A DNA stretch of 64,000 nucleotides from an uncultured Saprospiraceae bacterium (GTDB lineage Bacteria; Bacteroidota; Bacteroidia; Chitinophagales; Saprospiraceae). Positions 25,262-33,896 of this stretch are shown in pieces (the first letter of the stretch is position 1; the number at the start of each line of letters is the position of its first letter). Made by a program: the position numbers and the translations under genes. The stretch lies in contig CALIAU010000001.1 of the NCBI GenBank assembly GCA_938045585.1, forward strand, positions 124,001 to 188,000. The letters run 5' to 3'. The notes below the pieces were generated by a model. The model saw only the letters and a list, made by a program, of their open reading frames with translations. It ran no database searches and had not been told where the DNA came from.

Positions 25262-25419
25262 GCAAAATTACGAATAATCAATGGATACAACTTAATTTTT
25301 GCAAAACAATTTAACTCAGAGTATACTCTTTTAACAGCCTAGACTAGTCATTCCATTAAGTCATACTAGGAATGGTTTAAACATTATGAATAGATGTATA
25401 TTTAGACAAAATAGAACGA

Positions 25420-26196
25420 GTGGAAGCCAAAACCTTTGCAGACCAACTTAGAGAAGCCAGTGAAAGTAAACAAGCTATCTCTCCCTTAAGCGAACACATA
25501 GGAGTAGATAATATCCTACTAGCATACCAAATTCAGAATCATAATACACAACACAAAGTTGCACAGGGTGCTAGAATAGTAGGGAAGAAAATAGGTCTAA
25601 CCTCACACGCCGTGCAAAAACAACTTGGTGTAAACCAACCAGATTTTGGAATTCTATTTAATGACATGGAACTACTTAATGGTGGCTTTATTTCTATGTC
25701 TCAACTCATGCAACCCAAAGTTGAAGCTGAAATAGCCTTCGTCCTTGGTGCAGATATCGTACAAGAAAATCTTACGGTTGTAGACATAATTAATTCTATT
25801 GATTACGCACTCCCTGCCATAGAAATTGTAGGCAGTCGAATAGCCAATTGGAATATTAAAATTACGGATACCATAGCGGATAATGCCTCCGCTTCGCATT
25901 TTGTAGTAGGACACACACCCAAAATGATAGATGAATTTGATATGGTAAACACCAAAATGCAAATGACCTCTAATGGTGCTCTTGTTTCTGAAGGATCCGG
26001 CAAAGATTGCCTAGGTTCACCCTTGAATGCTGTTCTCTGGTTAGCCCGTGTGATGCAAGAAATGGGTCAGCCTCTGCGTGCAGGCGAACTCATTTTCTCA
26101 GGTGCTTTAGGGCCCATGGTACAGGTGAAAGCAGGGGATGTGGTTTCAGCAAAATTTGAAGGTTTAGGGGAAGTCTCCCTAGAATTTACGGAATAA
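25420..26196 (+). CDS. mhpD: 2-oxopent-4-enoate hydratase / 4-oxalocrotonate decarboxylase family
   Basis: A 258-residue member of the FAH-type hydratase/decarboxylase family of catechol meta-cleavage. It matches E. coli MhpD closely over G-x-K-I-G-L-T, L-G-V-x-Q-P-D-F-G, Q-P-K-V-E-A-E-I-A-F-V-L (metal ligands E), and G-A-L-G-P-M-V near the end. MhpD adds water to 2-hydroxypenta-2,4-dienoate to give 4-hydroxy-2-oxovalerate; the sister decarboxylases feeding that step share the fold, so either activity is possible. The start is GTG. It leads an operon with the dehydrogenase (6-base gap) and aldolase, consistent with the lower meta pathway. Confidence 0.88.
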   Translation: MEAKTFADQLREASESKQAISPLSEHIGVDNILLAYQIQNHNTQHKVAQGARIVGKKIGLTSHAVQKQLGVNQPDFGILFNDMELLNGGFISMSQLMQPKVEAEIAFVLGADIVQENLTVVDIINSIDYALPAIEIVGSRIANWNIKITDTIADNASASHFVVGHTPKMIDEFDMVNTKMQMTSNGALVSEGSGKDCLGSPLNAVLWLARVMQEMGQPLRAGELIFSGALGPMVQVKAGDVVSAKFEGLGEVSLEFTE

Positions 26197-26202
26197 AAAC
26201 AT

Positions 26203-27138
26203 ATGAAAATTAAGGTAGCAATTATAGGTTCTGGAAATATCGGTACAGACCTCATGATTAAAATAATACGACTTTCTTCATCACTAGAAATGTCCGTGTT
26301 AGTAGGAATTAATACAAACTCTGATGGTCTTGCACGTGCTGCAAGACTGGGAATTGAAACCTGCGCAACAGGAATAGATGGTCTTGTTAAAATGCCGATA
26401 TGGAAGGAAATTAAAATCATATTTGATGCTACCTCTGCAAAAGCACATGCATATAATTGGGAAATTATTAAACAGTTTCCTAACAAGAAAATGATTGATC
26501 TCACACCGGCAGCCATCGGCCCCTACCTAGTGCCACCAGTTAATTTTTTAGAAAATTTGGATGTACCCAATTTAAATATGGTAACCTGTGGAGGACAGGC
26601 TACAATTCCTATTGTTGCTGCTGTACATCAAGTTGCTAAAGTACATTATGGAGAAATCGTAGCATCCATTGCGAGTAAGTCAGCAGGCCCTGGGACTAGA
26701 GCAAACATTGACGAATTTACAGAAACAACATCCGCAGCAATAGAACAGGTTGGAGGAGCTGATAGGGGGAAGGCTATTATAATTTTAAACCCAGCGGAAC
26801 CCCCACTTGTAATGCGGGATACAGTATTTACACTTTCCGAACCCGCAGATAAAGAACGCATTCGGCAAAGTATTCATGACATGGTGAAGGCCGTACAAAG
26901 CTATGTGCCTGGCTACCAACTCCATCAAGAAGTCCAGTTTGAAGATATTCCAGAATCTGCACCCGTGTTTATTGAAGGCCTAGGGCATAGACACGGATTA
27001 AAAACGACAGTCTTGTTACAGGTGCGAGGCGCTGGACATTATCTCCCGGAATATGCAGGGAATTTGGACATTATGACTTCAGCTGCACGTGCAACTGCTG
27101 AACGTATTGTAGCAGAGGGTCTTTGTAATCCCAATTAA
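26203..27138 (+). CDS. mhpF: acetaldehyde dehydrogenase (acetylating)
   Basis: A 311-residue enzyme oxidising acetaldehyde with CoA and NAD+ to acetyl-CoA. The N-terminal Rossmann motif is [10 protein letters not shown] (about 6-15) and the catalytic cysteine is C129 in M-V-T-C-G-G-Q-A. Characterised members (DmpF, BphJ, MhpF) form a channelling complex with the aldolase, and its gene is next (11-base gap), so the two probably form that complex here. It lies between mhpD and mhpE. Confidence 0.95.
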   Translation: MKIKVAIIGSGNIGTDLMIKIIRLSSSLEMSVLVGINTNSDGLARAARLGIETCATGIDGLVKMPIWKEIKIIFDATSAKAHAYNWEIIKQFPNKKMIDLTPAAIGPYLVPPVNFLENLDVPNLNMVTCGGQATIPIVAAVHQVAKVHYGEIVASIASKSAGPGTRANIDEFTETTSAAIEQVGGADRGKAIIILNPAEPPLVMRDTVFTLSEPADKERIRQSIHDMVKAVQSYVPGYQLHQEVQFEDIPESAPVFIEGLGHRHGLKTTVLLQVRGAGHYLPEYAGNLDIMTSAARATAERIVAEGLCNPN

Positions 27139-27149
27139 ACAAGAACACT

Positions 27150-28160
27150 ATGAAAGAAATTAAAATAGTTGATGTGACACTGCGCGATGGTATGCATGCA
27201 ATTCGGCACCAATACGCAAATGAGAAAATTAAAGAAATAGCGATAGCATTGGATAAGGCAGGGGTAGATGCAATTGAAGTGTCCCACGGAGACGGCCTGG
27301 CAGGAGGAAGTTTTAATTATGGTTTTGGTGCACATACAGATTGGGATTGGATCGCGGGTATCAAAGATGAACTGAAACACGCAAAACTTACAACTCTTGT
27401 CATTCCTGGTATAGCCACAATTGATGATCTTAAGAAGGCACATGAGCTAGGTGTAGAGTCTGTCCGTATAGCAACGCATTGTACGGAAGCAGATATAGCA
27501 CCCCAACATATTGCCGCAGCAAAGGAACTCGGTATGGACGTAGGTGGCTTTCTTATGATGGCACATATGAACCCACCTAAGGAACTTGCACAACAGGCTC
27601 TTTTGATGGAAGCAGCAGGTGCGGACTGCGTCTATGTTACAGATTCCGCTGGTGCACTTTTAATGGATGGAGTCGTAGACAGGATCAAAGCCTTCAAAGA
27701 TGTGTTGAAGCCTGAAACAGAGATAGGAATCCATTGTCACCATAATTTATCCTTGGGTGTCGCGAATACCATAGTTGCCATGCAACATGGAGCGAACAGA
27801 TTGGATGCTTCCTTGACAGGCATGGGGGCTGGCGCAGGGAATGCGCCCCTTGAGGTTCTCGTCGCTGTACTAAATAAAATGGAAGTCAAACATAATGCAG
27901 ATGTATACCAGTTAATGGATGCAGCAGAAGATCTCGTAAGACCTCTACAAGAAAGACCTGTCCGCGTGGATAGAGAAACACTTTCCCTTGGTTACGCCGG
28001 AGTCTATTCCAGTTTTCTGTTACATGCAGAGCGTGCCGCAAAAAAGTATGGCCTAGATACAAGGGCTATTCTTGAAGAGCTAGGCAAGCGCAATATGGTT
28101 GGAGGGCAGGAGGATATGATAGTGGATGTGGCGCTGGATATGGCAGGAGCTAATAAGTAG
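27150..28160 (+). CDS. mhpE: 4-hydroxy-2-oxovalerate aldolase
   Basis: A 336-residue class II aldolase of the DmpG/BphI/MhpE type, splitting 4-hydroxy-2-oxovalerate into pyruvate and acetaldehyde. The TIM-barrel starts with [10 protein letters not shown] (about 6-15), containing the catalytic R and D; the metal ligands are in G-I-H-C-H-H-N (about 190-196). The C-terminal helical domain that docks the dehydrogenase is present. It ends the three-gene operon. The isopropylmalate synthase relatives are longer and lack this start motif context. Confidence 0.95.
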   Translation: MKEIKIVDVTLRDGMHAIRHQYANEKIKEIAIALDKAGVDAIEVSHGDGLAGGSFNYGFGAHTDWDWIAGIKDELKHAKLTTLVIPGIATIDDLKKAHELGVESVRIATHCTEADIAPQHIAAAKELGMDVGGFLMMAHMNPPKELAQQALLMEAAGADCVYVTDSAGALLMDGVVDRIKAFKDVLKPETEIGIHCHHNLSLGVANTIVAMQHGANRLDASLTGMGAGAGNAPLEVLVAVLNKMEVKHNADVYQLMDAAEDLVRPLQERPVRVDRETLSLGYAGVYSSFLLHAERAAKKYGLDTRAILEELGKRNMVGGQEDMIVDVALDMAGANK

Positions 28161-28248
28161 AAATCAATCACCTAAATTGCTATTCATATTATTTATTTGA
28201 GTTATAGAATTCCTCTATCAAAAAAATGACTAAAATTTACCCCCAAAA

Positions 28249-28281
28249 CTTGTAATAGTTAGTAAATGCTTGTTACTTTTG
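28249..28281 (+). promoter_or_regulatory. promoter of tRNA-Asp
   Basis: CTTG at 28249-28252 and TACTTTTG at 28274-28281, spaced by 21 bases, match the Bacteroidota consensus (-33 TTTG, -7 TAnnTTTG) and lie about 20 bases before the mature tRNA. The -7 box is exact; the -33 box has one change. Confidence 0.55.
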
Positions 28282-28301
28282 CCGTCGCTGTTTACAGTAA
28301 C

Positions 28302-28375
28302 GGTCTGGTAGTTCAGTTGGTTAGAATACCTGCCTGTCACGCAGGGGGTCGCGGGTTCGAGTCCCGTCCAGACCG
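28302..28375 (+). tRNA. tRNA-Asp (anticodon GTC)
   Basis: A 74-base cloverleaf. The acceptor arm GGTCTGG (28302-28308) pairs with CCAGACC (28368-28374), with discriminator G at 28375. The anticodon stem is CCTGC/GCAGG with loop CTGTCAC, giving anticodon GTC (28336-28338). The T-loop has the usual GTTCGAGTC. CCA is not encoded. It stands alone, with its own promoter and terminator. Confidence 0.97.
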
Positions 28376-28380
28376 CTTAA

Positions 28381-28414
28381 TCCTCTCAAGTCATTGATTT
28401 GAGGGGATTTTTAA
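28381..28414 (+). terminator. terminator after tRNA-Asp
   Basis: Arms TCCTCTCAA and TTTGAGGGGA form a stem with G-T or one-base mismatches, followed by TTTTTAAT. It starts 6 bases after the tRNA. Confidence 0.65.
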
Positions 28415-28723
28415 TATTACAACAGCTTATTATACAAGATTTACTTGGAGATTCCTTTTTACAACTTTCTAACTTCCCCTTCAGGATTCCTAGGCCGTGA
28501 AACCAGTCCGTAGGACGGAAACCATGAAACCGTGAAACCCTTTACGCAATCATCGATTATACACATTCTATAAAACAAGGCCTTTCTAATTCACAAATCG
28601 TAAAATATTTCTTCCTTTTTTCTCTTTTTTCCCTTAATTCCAAAAAACAAAACCCCCGTTTTACAAATAATTCCCCCTTGGCCCCCTACTTAGCCCCAAA
28701 TTGGAGGTATAAATAATACTACT
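28415..28723. other. non-coding gap with a CCGTGAAA octamer array
   Basis: No gene is seen in this 309-base gap. Octamers CCGTGAAA (28495-28502), CCATGAAA (28522-28529) and CCGTGAAA (28530-28537) flank a small hairpin GTCC-GTA-GGAC (28506-28516). A related array, with a hairpin beside it, stands after the DUF4290 gene at 7212-7247. The right part is AT-rich and should contain the promoter of the next gene. Confidence 0.4.
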
Positions 28724-29410
28724 ATGCGTACTACAAATGAATCTAAAAAAGCAAGTATCACAAGTGAGAGAAAACGAACAAACATTCTCATGGATGCGGA
28801 ACACAAAACTATTAGCTTTCTGTGCAAACACATGCCTAACTGGATAAAACCAGATATGTTAACAGCCCTTGGGGTCCTAGGTGCCATTATCGTATTCATT
28901 GGCCTACAACTCGCACTAACAGATAAATTATTTTTACTCCTTTCTGTTTTTGGCCTTGGCCTCCATTGGTTCGGTGATTCCCTCGATGGAAGAATAGCCT
29001 ATTATAGAAATACACCGCGTAAATGGTACGGCTGGGCATTAGATATAAATGCGGACTGGCTAGCGACAATTATCATTGGTTTGGGATTCTACTTTTACTT
29101 TCCCTTTTATAGATGGATCGCTTTTATTTTTGTTGCTGCCTATGGAGGTTCTATGATTATCGCCTTGCTCAGGTACAAGATTGCTGACAAATATCAGATT
29201 GATTCCAATGCCCTAGGGCCTACAGAATTACGCCTCATTCTAGCGACTGTACTTATCATTGAAATGTTCGTCCCCTATGCCTTAATAAGTTTTGGAGCAA
29301 TTGGTTCTGTCTTGCTTATTCTCATAAATATGAAAGATGCATTCGGTGTCCTTCAGTCTGGTGACGAACGCGATTTTCTAGAGAAACAGGCTAAGCTAAA
29401 AGCAGTATAA
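28724..29410 (+). CDS. CDP-alcohol phosphatidyltransferase family protein
   Basis: A 228-residue membrane enzyme with about five or six helices. The active-site motif is L-D-G-R-I-A-Y-Y-R ... Y-G-x-x-x-D-x-x-x-D (about 88-112): both aspartate pairs that bind the metal and the CDP-linked donor are present, but the usual Arg after Ala is Tyr and the gap to Gly is one residue longer than in the textbook motif. Such variants exist in the family. The acceptor alcohol cannot be told. It precedes a GtrA gene by 14 bases, suggesting a glycolipid or polyprenyl-lipid setting. Confidence 0.82.
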   Translation: MRTTNESKKASITSERKRTNILMDAEHKTISFLCKHMPNWIKPDMLTALGVLGAIIVFIGLQLALTDKLFLLLSVFGLGLHWFGDSLDGRIAYYRNTPRKWYGWALDINADWLATIIIGLGFYFYFPFYRWIAFIFVAAYGGSMIIALLRYKIADKYQIDSNALGPTELRLILATVLIIEMFVPYALISFGAIGSVLLILINMKDAFGVLQSGDERDFLEKQAKLKAV

Positions 29411-29424
29411 ACAAATTGATTGCA

Positions 29425-29808
29425 ATGGTATTTCTAAGAGCACAAGTATCTGCATTTTTTGGTGGCATAATAGACTACCTCGTCATGCTGTATTGCGTAG
29501 AGTTCCTGCACATACACTATATCCCGGCCATCGCGGTCGGAGGTTTAGTAGGGGCAGTCGTAAATTATACTATCAGCAGATACTGGGCTTTTAATAGCAA
29601 AAACGAAAGCATTGCAAAACAATTTTTAAAATATGCAGTTGTTTCTATAGGTAGCATAATTTTAAAGTCCACCGGTACGTTTATACTTACAGAAACTACC
29701 AATTTGGATTACAAATTAACACGATTAGTAATAGATGGGATTGTAGCATTCGGCTTCAATTTCACGCTACAAAAATTCTGGGTTTTCAAAAAAGTAAAAC
29801 ACATATAA
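29425..29808 (+). CDS. GtrA-family membrane protein
   Basis: About 127 residues with four helices. The family pattern is visible: F-F-G-G-I-I-D-Y-L-V near the start, N-Y-T-I-S-R-Y-W-A-F and F-N-F-T-L-Q-K-F-W-V-F near the ends of the second and fourth helices. GtrA-type proteins are thought to flip polyprenyl-phosphate-linked sugars. A TTG at 29416 would add 3 residues; the ATG at 29425 gives the better start. It follows the phosphatidyltransferase gene closely. Confidence 0.82.
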   Translation: MVFLRAQVSAFFGGIIDYLVMLYCVEFLHIHYIPAIAVGGLVGAVVNYTISRYWAFNSKNESIAKQFLKYAVVSIGSIILKSTGTFILTETTNLDYKLTRLVIDGIVAFGFNFTLQKFWVFKKVKHI

Positions 29809-29814
29809 GATATG

Positions 29815-29901
29815 ACGGGTGTAGACCCTGTCCAAGGCTTCGGTGAAATAAACTATTGCAATTCGCAGTTTATTGAGCTTTTGCGCAGGGACTACATCCG
29901 T
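29815..29901. repeat. long two-level hairpin, possible structured RNA
   Basis: Outer arms ACGGGTGTAGACCCTG (29815-29830) and CAGGGACTACATCCGT (29886-29901) pair over 16 positions with one G-T pair and one A-A mismatch. Inside, AATAAACT (29847-29854) pairs perfectly with AGTTTATT (29867-29874). TTTTT follows seven bases after on the plus strand (about 29,906-29,910), so it could also end the GtrA transcript. The length is unusual for a simple terminator. Confidence 0.5.
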
Positions 29902-29984
29902 ACATATTTTTATTCTCCATTTTACCCATTCCCTTTATCTTTTATTAACACCAAGTAAGATCATTTAAATTTTAATGTTTTATT

Positions 29985-30168
29985 GGGCGTGCCCCTAGTC
30001 CTTCGTTCTACTCAGGATATAATTCAGTACAAGTACTTCATTATAACCTACTTGCATCCGCAAGCAGGCCGGGTCGTGTCGTCCGCAGCTTGGTCCTTCG
30101 GACTCCTTTCGCTCTACCTACCTGCATACGCAGGCAGATAGGCTCGGGACTGCTCCCACCACTCACGC
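29985..30168 (+). repeat. copy A of the GGGCGTGCCCC-type element
   Basis: It begins GGGCGTGCCCC and ends CTCACGC, as does copy B at 59,203-59,311. Between are GGGTCGTG, TTGGTCCTTCGGAC, and CTTTCGCT, with two hairpins at variable positions: CCTACTTGC-ATCC-GCAAGCAGG (30048-30069) and CCTGC-ATAC-GCAGG (30121-30134). Shared ends and internal blocks with changed stems suggest a folding, mobile or repeated element. Confidence 0.55.
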
Positions 30169-30282
30169 GAAGCTTTTTACCACTTTTAATACTCAATTCC
30201 ACCCTTTTTCGCCCATTACTTGCCCTTATAAATGCTATTTTTACCCACACAATAAGACTACTTACACCACAAAAGCTATTGC

Positions 30283-31254
30283 ATGGTTTTTTTAGAATTC
30301 GAAAAACCCTTAGAAAATCTTTATGATCAACTCGAGAAAATACGCCAGATCTCTGAAGAAGGCGATATCGATGTAACAGATAAGATCAAAGAACTAGAAA
30401 CTAAAATTAAGGCCAAACAAAAAGAGATTTATTCTAATCTCACGGGCTGGCAAAAAGTACAACTTTCCCGTCATCCTGAACGTCCATATACGCTACACTA
30501 CATCCAACAGATGTGCAAGAAATTTGTAGAACTGCATGGCGATAGAAAATTTAAGGACGATAAAGCCATTGTAGGTGGAATTGGAAAAATTAATGGACAA
30601 CCACTCGTATTCATTGGCCACCAGAAAGGGGTAAATACCAAGATGCGGCAGTACCGAAATTTTGGAATGGCAAATCCTGAGGGCTATAGAAAAGCGCTGC
30701 GACTTATGAAAATGGCTGAACGCTTTGGGATGCCAGTCATATGTCTAATTGATACACCGGGTGCCTTCCCAGGTTTGGAAGCAGAGGAGCGTGGACAGGC
30801 AGAAGCAATTGCAAGAAACTTATTTGAGATGGCCCAACTCAAGGTACCCATCCTTTGCTATATCATTGGAGAGGGTGCAAGCGGAGGAGCGCTAGGTATA
30901 GGACTAGGTGATCGCATTTTTATGCTGGAAAATACCTGGTACTCTGTCATCTCACCGGAGTCTTGCTCTTCTATACTTTGGAGATCTTGGGACTATAAAG
31001 AACAAGCTGCAGATGCACTTAAGTTGACTGCAGACCATATGTTAGAATTTGGACTGATAGATGATATCGTTAAAGAGCCGGCTGGCGGTGCACATATGGA
31101 GCCTGATAAAATGGTGAAAACGCTCAAAGCACATATCAAGAAAAATGTAGCTGAACTCATGGCACTAGGAGAAGAAGAAAGAATACAACACAGACTTGAA
31201 AAGTATTCTAAAATGGGTCAATTTGATATCGCGAAAGCAAAAAATAAAAAATAA
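30283..31254 (+). CDS. accA: acetyl-CoA carboxylase carboxyltransferase subunit alpha
   Basis: A 323-residue AccA, which with AccD moves the carboxyl group from biotin to acetyl-CoA to give malonyl-CoA. The family's opening F-L-E-F-E-K-P and the coiled N-terminal region are present, then the crotonase-fold core with I-D-T-P-G-A-F-P-G and [12 protein letters not shown] (about 165-220). Full length for the family. Its stop overlaps the dapA start by one base (TAATG), so both are translated from one transcript. accD is not in the window. Confidence 0.96.
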   Translation: MVFLEFEKPLENLYDQLEKIRQISEEGDIDVTDKIKELETKIKAKQKEIYSNLTGWQKVQLSRHPERPYTLHYIQQMCKKFVELHGDRKFKDDKAIVGGIGKINGQPLVFIGHQKGVNTKMRQYRNFGMANPEGYRKALRLMKMAERFGMPVICLIDTPGAFPGLEAEERGQAEAIARNLFEMAQLKVPILCYIIGEGASGGALGIGLGDRIFMLENTWYSVISPESCSSILWRSWDYKEQAADALKLTADHMLEFGLIDDIVKEPAGGAHMEPDKMVKTLKAHIKKNVAELMALGEEERIQHRLEKYSKMGQFDIAKAKNKK

Positions 31255-32174
31255 TGCAGCTATTAAACAAACCTCTGTTTGGAGGGACTGGTGTAGCTTT
31301 GATTACTCCTTTTAAGGATGGTGTAATCGACTTTGATGCCTATGGTAGAGTCATTGAACACGTCATTCAGGGCGAGGTTGATTTTTTAGTGCCACTTGGT
31401 TCTACGGGAGAATCTGCAACACTTAATGAAGACGAACAACGTCGAGCCTTAGATTTTGTTATAGAAAAAAATAACGGACGCAAAGCGATAGTCGCTGGAA
31501 ACTTTGGCGGTAAAAATACGCGCGAACTCAGTAAGAAAATAGCTAACTATAATTTTGATGGTATAGACGGGATACTATCTTCTAGCCCTGAGTATAGTAA
31601 ACCAAATCAAGAAGGGATTTACCAGCATTACATGCAGTTAGCAGAGAGTTCTTCTGTACCCATAATTATTTACAATGTTCCTAGTAGAACGAAGTCTAAC
31701 ATAGAATGGCACACCACTGTACGGCTTGCAGAGGCAAGCAAAACATTTGCTGGAATTAAAGAAGCATCTGGAGACCTTATCCAAGCCACACGGATAATTA
31801 AAAATCGACCAGAAGGATTTATTGTTACTTCAGGAGATGATGAAGTTGCCCTTCCCATGGTAGCAGTAGGAGGGGAGGGAGTCATATCCGTTATTGCAAA
31901 TGCCTTCCCAAGAGAATTTTCAGGCATGATAAATTTTGCGCTGCAAGAAGATTACGTTTCTGCGCGTAACTGGAATTATAAAACCTATGATCTACACAAA
32001 TGGTTGTACATAGAAGGGAATCCAGTCGGGATTAAGTCCGCATTGCAAATCCTAGGGATTTCTGGAAACGATGTGCGTCTTCCACTTTGTCAGATGTCGG
32101 ATGCAAACTATAAGCGGCTAGAAGAAGTGATGCTTTCTATACGAACAAAACAAAATGGAACAGCTACAATTTGA
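31254..32174 (+). CDS. dapA: 4-hydroxy-tetrahydrodipicolinate synthase
   Basis: A 306-residue TIM-barrel aldolase condensing pyruvate and aspartate semialdehyde, the first lysine/diaminopimelate step. Seen are G-S-T-G-E-S-A-T-L near 48-56, the tyrosine in I-I-I-Y-N-V-P-S-R-T, and the Schiff-base lysine in F-A-G-I-K-E-A-S-G-D at about 163. It overlaps accA by one base and the next gene by 20 bases. It serves peptidoglycan cross-link precursors as well as lysine. Confidence 0.94.
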   Translation: MQLLNKPLFGGTGVALITPFKDGVIDFDAYGRVIEHVIQGEVDFLVPLGSTGESATLNEDEQRRALDFVIEKNNGRKAIVAGNFGGKNTRELSKKIANYNFDGIDGILSSSPEYSKPNQEGIYQHYMQLAESSSVPIIIYNVPSRTKSNIEWHTTVRLAEASKTFAGIKEASGDLIQATRIIKNRPEGFIVTSGDDEVALPMVAVGGEGVISVIANAFPREFSGMINFALQEDYVSARNWNYKTYDLHKWLYIEGNPVGIKSALQILGISGNDVRLPLCQMSDANYKRLEEVMLSIRTKQNGTATI

Positions 32175-32667
32175 AAAATTTGCCATTGAAGAAGAGGGGG
32201 TCTTCGTAAGTGATTACAAAATATGGGACGAAAAAAGAACCCTTATTGCTGAAGCAAAAGGCAAACTCTTTTCCAAAGTCAAACAAGTCTATTTTTATAA
32301 CAACAAGAGTAAAGACGTAAGCAATACTTTCCAGATTATAAAAACGGGTATTCTTGCACCAGAGTATCATGTTGTCAAAGACAATCGTACACTAGCCGTA
32401 CTTGCCAAACAGTTCAAAATATTTGAGAAAGAATTTACAGTTGAAATTGCAGGGCAGGGAACCATGACGCTTCGAGGAAATCTAAGGAAGAACAATTTTG
32501 TCATGATTCATAATGGCGTAGAAATAGCAAAGATTTCGAGACAAAGAACCCTGTTTACGAAAGATATTTATGGCACCGCTATACGCGCTGATTACGACTA
32601 CAGGATTACTCTCTGTTTGATTATCATCTTAGATATTATCATTGATATTGAAAGGCAAAGTAAGTAG
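32155..32667 (+). CDS. LURP-one-related (Tubby-like) family protein
   Basis: A 170-residue protein with the alternating strand pattern of the LURP-one/scramblase-like beta-barrel wrapped around one C-terminal hydrophobic helix (L-C-L-I-I-I-L-D-I-I-I-D-I near 152-164). The repeated F-x-I/G-x-x-x-A-x-I blocks and the final I-L-D-I motif are typical. No active site is known; the fold binds lipids in relatives. The first 20 bases overlap dapA, so it is co-translated. The call is from pattern, with moderate certainty. Confidence 0.6.
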   Translation: MEQLQFEKFAIEEEGVFVSDYKIWDEKRTLIAEAKGKLFSKVKQVYFYNNKSKDVSNTFQIIKTGILAPEYHVVKDNRTLAVLAKQFKIFEKEFTVEIAGQGTMTLRGNLRKNNFVMIHNGVEIAKISRQRTLFTKDIYGTAIRADYDYRITLCLIIILDIIIDIERQSK

Positions 32668-32678
32668 CAGCTCTCTAT

Positions 32679-33896
32679 CTATATCCCTTTTATACGGTTC
32701 CAAAGTTCACTTGCCATTGCCTCCTGGTCCATGTCCTCCGGCGGGCCACCCTCAGCATCTAACATCTGATAGTATCCGTCTTCACCCTTTTCTAAAATAA
32801 AACGGAATATGAAATCATTCTCTCCGTAGGAATCCCCTCTAAAGGTACCATAGCGCATGTCATTAAATTGGATGTTCCCATCCTTGCGTTTAAGTAACAT
32901 GTAATACTCCTTAGAAAACCATTTCAGAATGTTGAGCGTTTTGTCATCCGCTTTGGCATCAGCTAAGAGATCGTGGTTCTTTGGTACCTTACTCAACTTA
33001 AATACTTTCTCTTTATCAAGCAATGAATATTGCCCCTGATAGAAAAAGCTATCTGTTTCTGTTGTCCCAGTCCATAGCACATTATTCAAAATGCTAGGGC
33101 TCGTCATGTAGCGTTCAGCGACTAGATTTTTAGATGCAATGGTAGCTTCCATTACCGTATCTACTTTGAGTTTATTGTACACCGTAAACAACATATAGCC
33201 ACTGCTGAGTGCTATACCTAGATAATTCCAAAATCTACGTTTGTTATCTGTCCGTCTATAAAAAGAGGCAGTAATAAGGCCTATTAAAAACAGGCCAGTA
33301 TAGATTGGATCGGCTACAGAGATATTATTGAAAGCAACTCGGTAATTGCTGAAGGGGGCAAACAACTGCGTGCCATAGGCGGTAAATGAATCTAAAATGG
33401 GATGGGTAAATAGTCCCCAAAACATCATGTTTTGCCAAGCAAGCCGACTGGGTCTATCATATCTATCCTTTCTTACAAACAGATCTTCACGTATTCGCCA
33501 AATCCCAAAACCTGTAACTGCAAGCATGATTGGTATTATAATCCATTTCATACTGGCACCTACGGCGAGGAGTATTCCAGAGGCAAACAAAATTCCAAAA
33601 CAATAAAAGCCAATTCCTAAGACAGTCTCCGTCCAATGCCGTGCCTTTGTATTATATAATTTGTCTATTAGCCATCCAAACAAAACAGCACCAAAAACAG
33701 CAAAGGTGATGGAATGAGATATACCTCTATGAAAGGCCAAGGCTTCTGCCTCACCCAAGAATAAATTGCCTATAATATCTAAATCTGGAATAGTCCCTGC
33801 AACACCACCCCAAAGCATGGCTCGGTTACCAATCTTTTTGCCTAGGCACACTTCTCCCACTGCGGCACCTAATACAATTTGCGTAAGTGAATCCAT
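32679..33896 (-). CDS. membrane metal-dependent hydrolase (YdjM/DUF457 type)
   Basis: A 405-residue protein. The N-terminus has M-D-S-L-T-Q-I-V-L-G-A-A-V-G-E and then G-T-I-P-D-L-D and F-H-R-G-I-S-H-S, the metal-ligand signatures of the family, followed by several membrane helices (to about residue 245) and a soluble C-terminal domain. Family members are called membrane-bound metal-dependent hydrolases; the natural substrate is unknown. Its start codon abuts the rnc stop, so it shares the rnc transcript. Confidence 0.85.
   Translation of the reverse strand: MDSLTQIVLGAAVGEVCLGKKIGNRAMLWGGVAGTIPDLDIIGNLFLGEAEALAFHRGISHSITFAVFGAVLFGWLIDKLYNTKARHWTETVLGIGFYCFGILFASGILLAVGASMKWIIIPIMLAVTGFGIWRIREDLFVRKDRYDRPSRLAWQNMMFWGLFTHPILDSFTAYGTQLFAPFSNYRVAFNNISVADPIYTGLFLIGLITASFYRRTDNKRRFWNYLGIALSSGYMLFTVYNKLKVDTVMEATIASKNLVAERYMTSPSILNNVLWTGTTETDSFFYQGQYSLLDKEKVFKLSKVPKNHDLLADAKADDKTLNILKWFSKEYYMLLKRKDGNIQFNDMRYGTFRGDSYGENDFIFRFILEKGEDGYYQMLDAEGGPPEDMDQEAMASELWNRIKGI

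Larger units (their letters stand above)
25087..25419. other. divergent intergenic region between merC and mhpD
   Basis: This 333-base region separates divergent genes and must hold both promoters. On the plus strand a weak promoter TTTA (25376-25379), 17 bases, TATATTTA (25397-25404) precedes mhpD. On the minus strand TAATTTTG (25270-25263) matches a -7 box but has no good -33 partner. The middle carries two strong hairpins, described separately. Confidence 0.4.
29809..30282. other. structured non-coding gap before accA
   Basis: This 474-base gap holds a long hairpin (29,815-29,901) and one full copy of the GGGCGTGCCCC-type element (29,985-30,168), each listed below. Short frames over it have no protein character. 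The accA promoter probably lies in 30,170-30,282. Confidence 0.55.

Noticed and set aside
28302-28375. tRNA-Asp as an integration site
   Set aside because: No duplicated tRNA end, integrase or phage gene is found on either side.
30041-30326. Open frames on both strands before accA
   Set aside because: They cover the GGGCGTGCCCC-type element and the accA start; composition reflects the hairpins.
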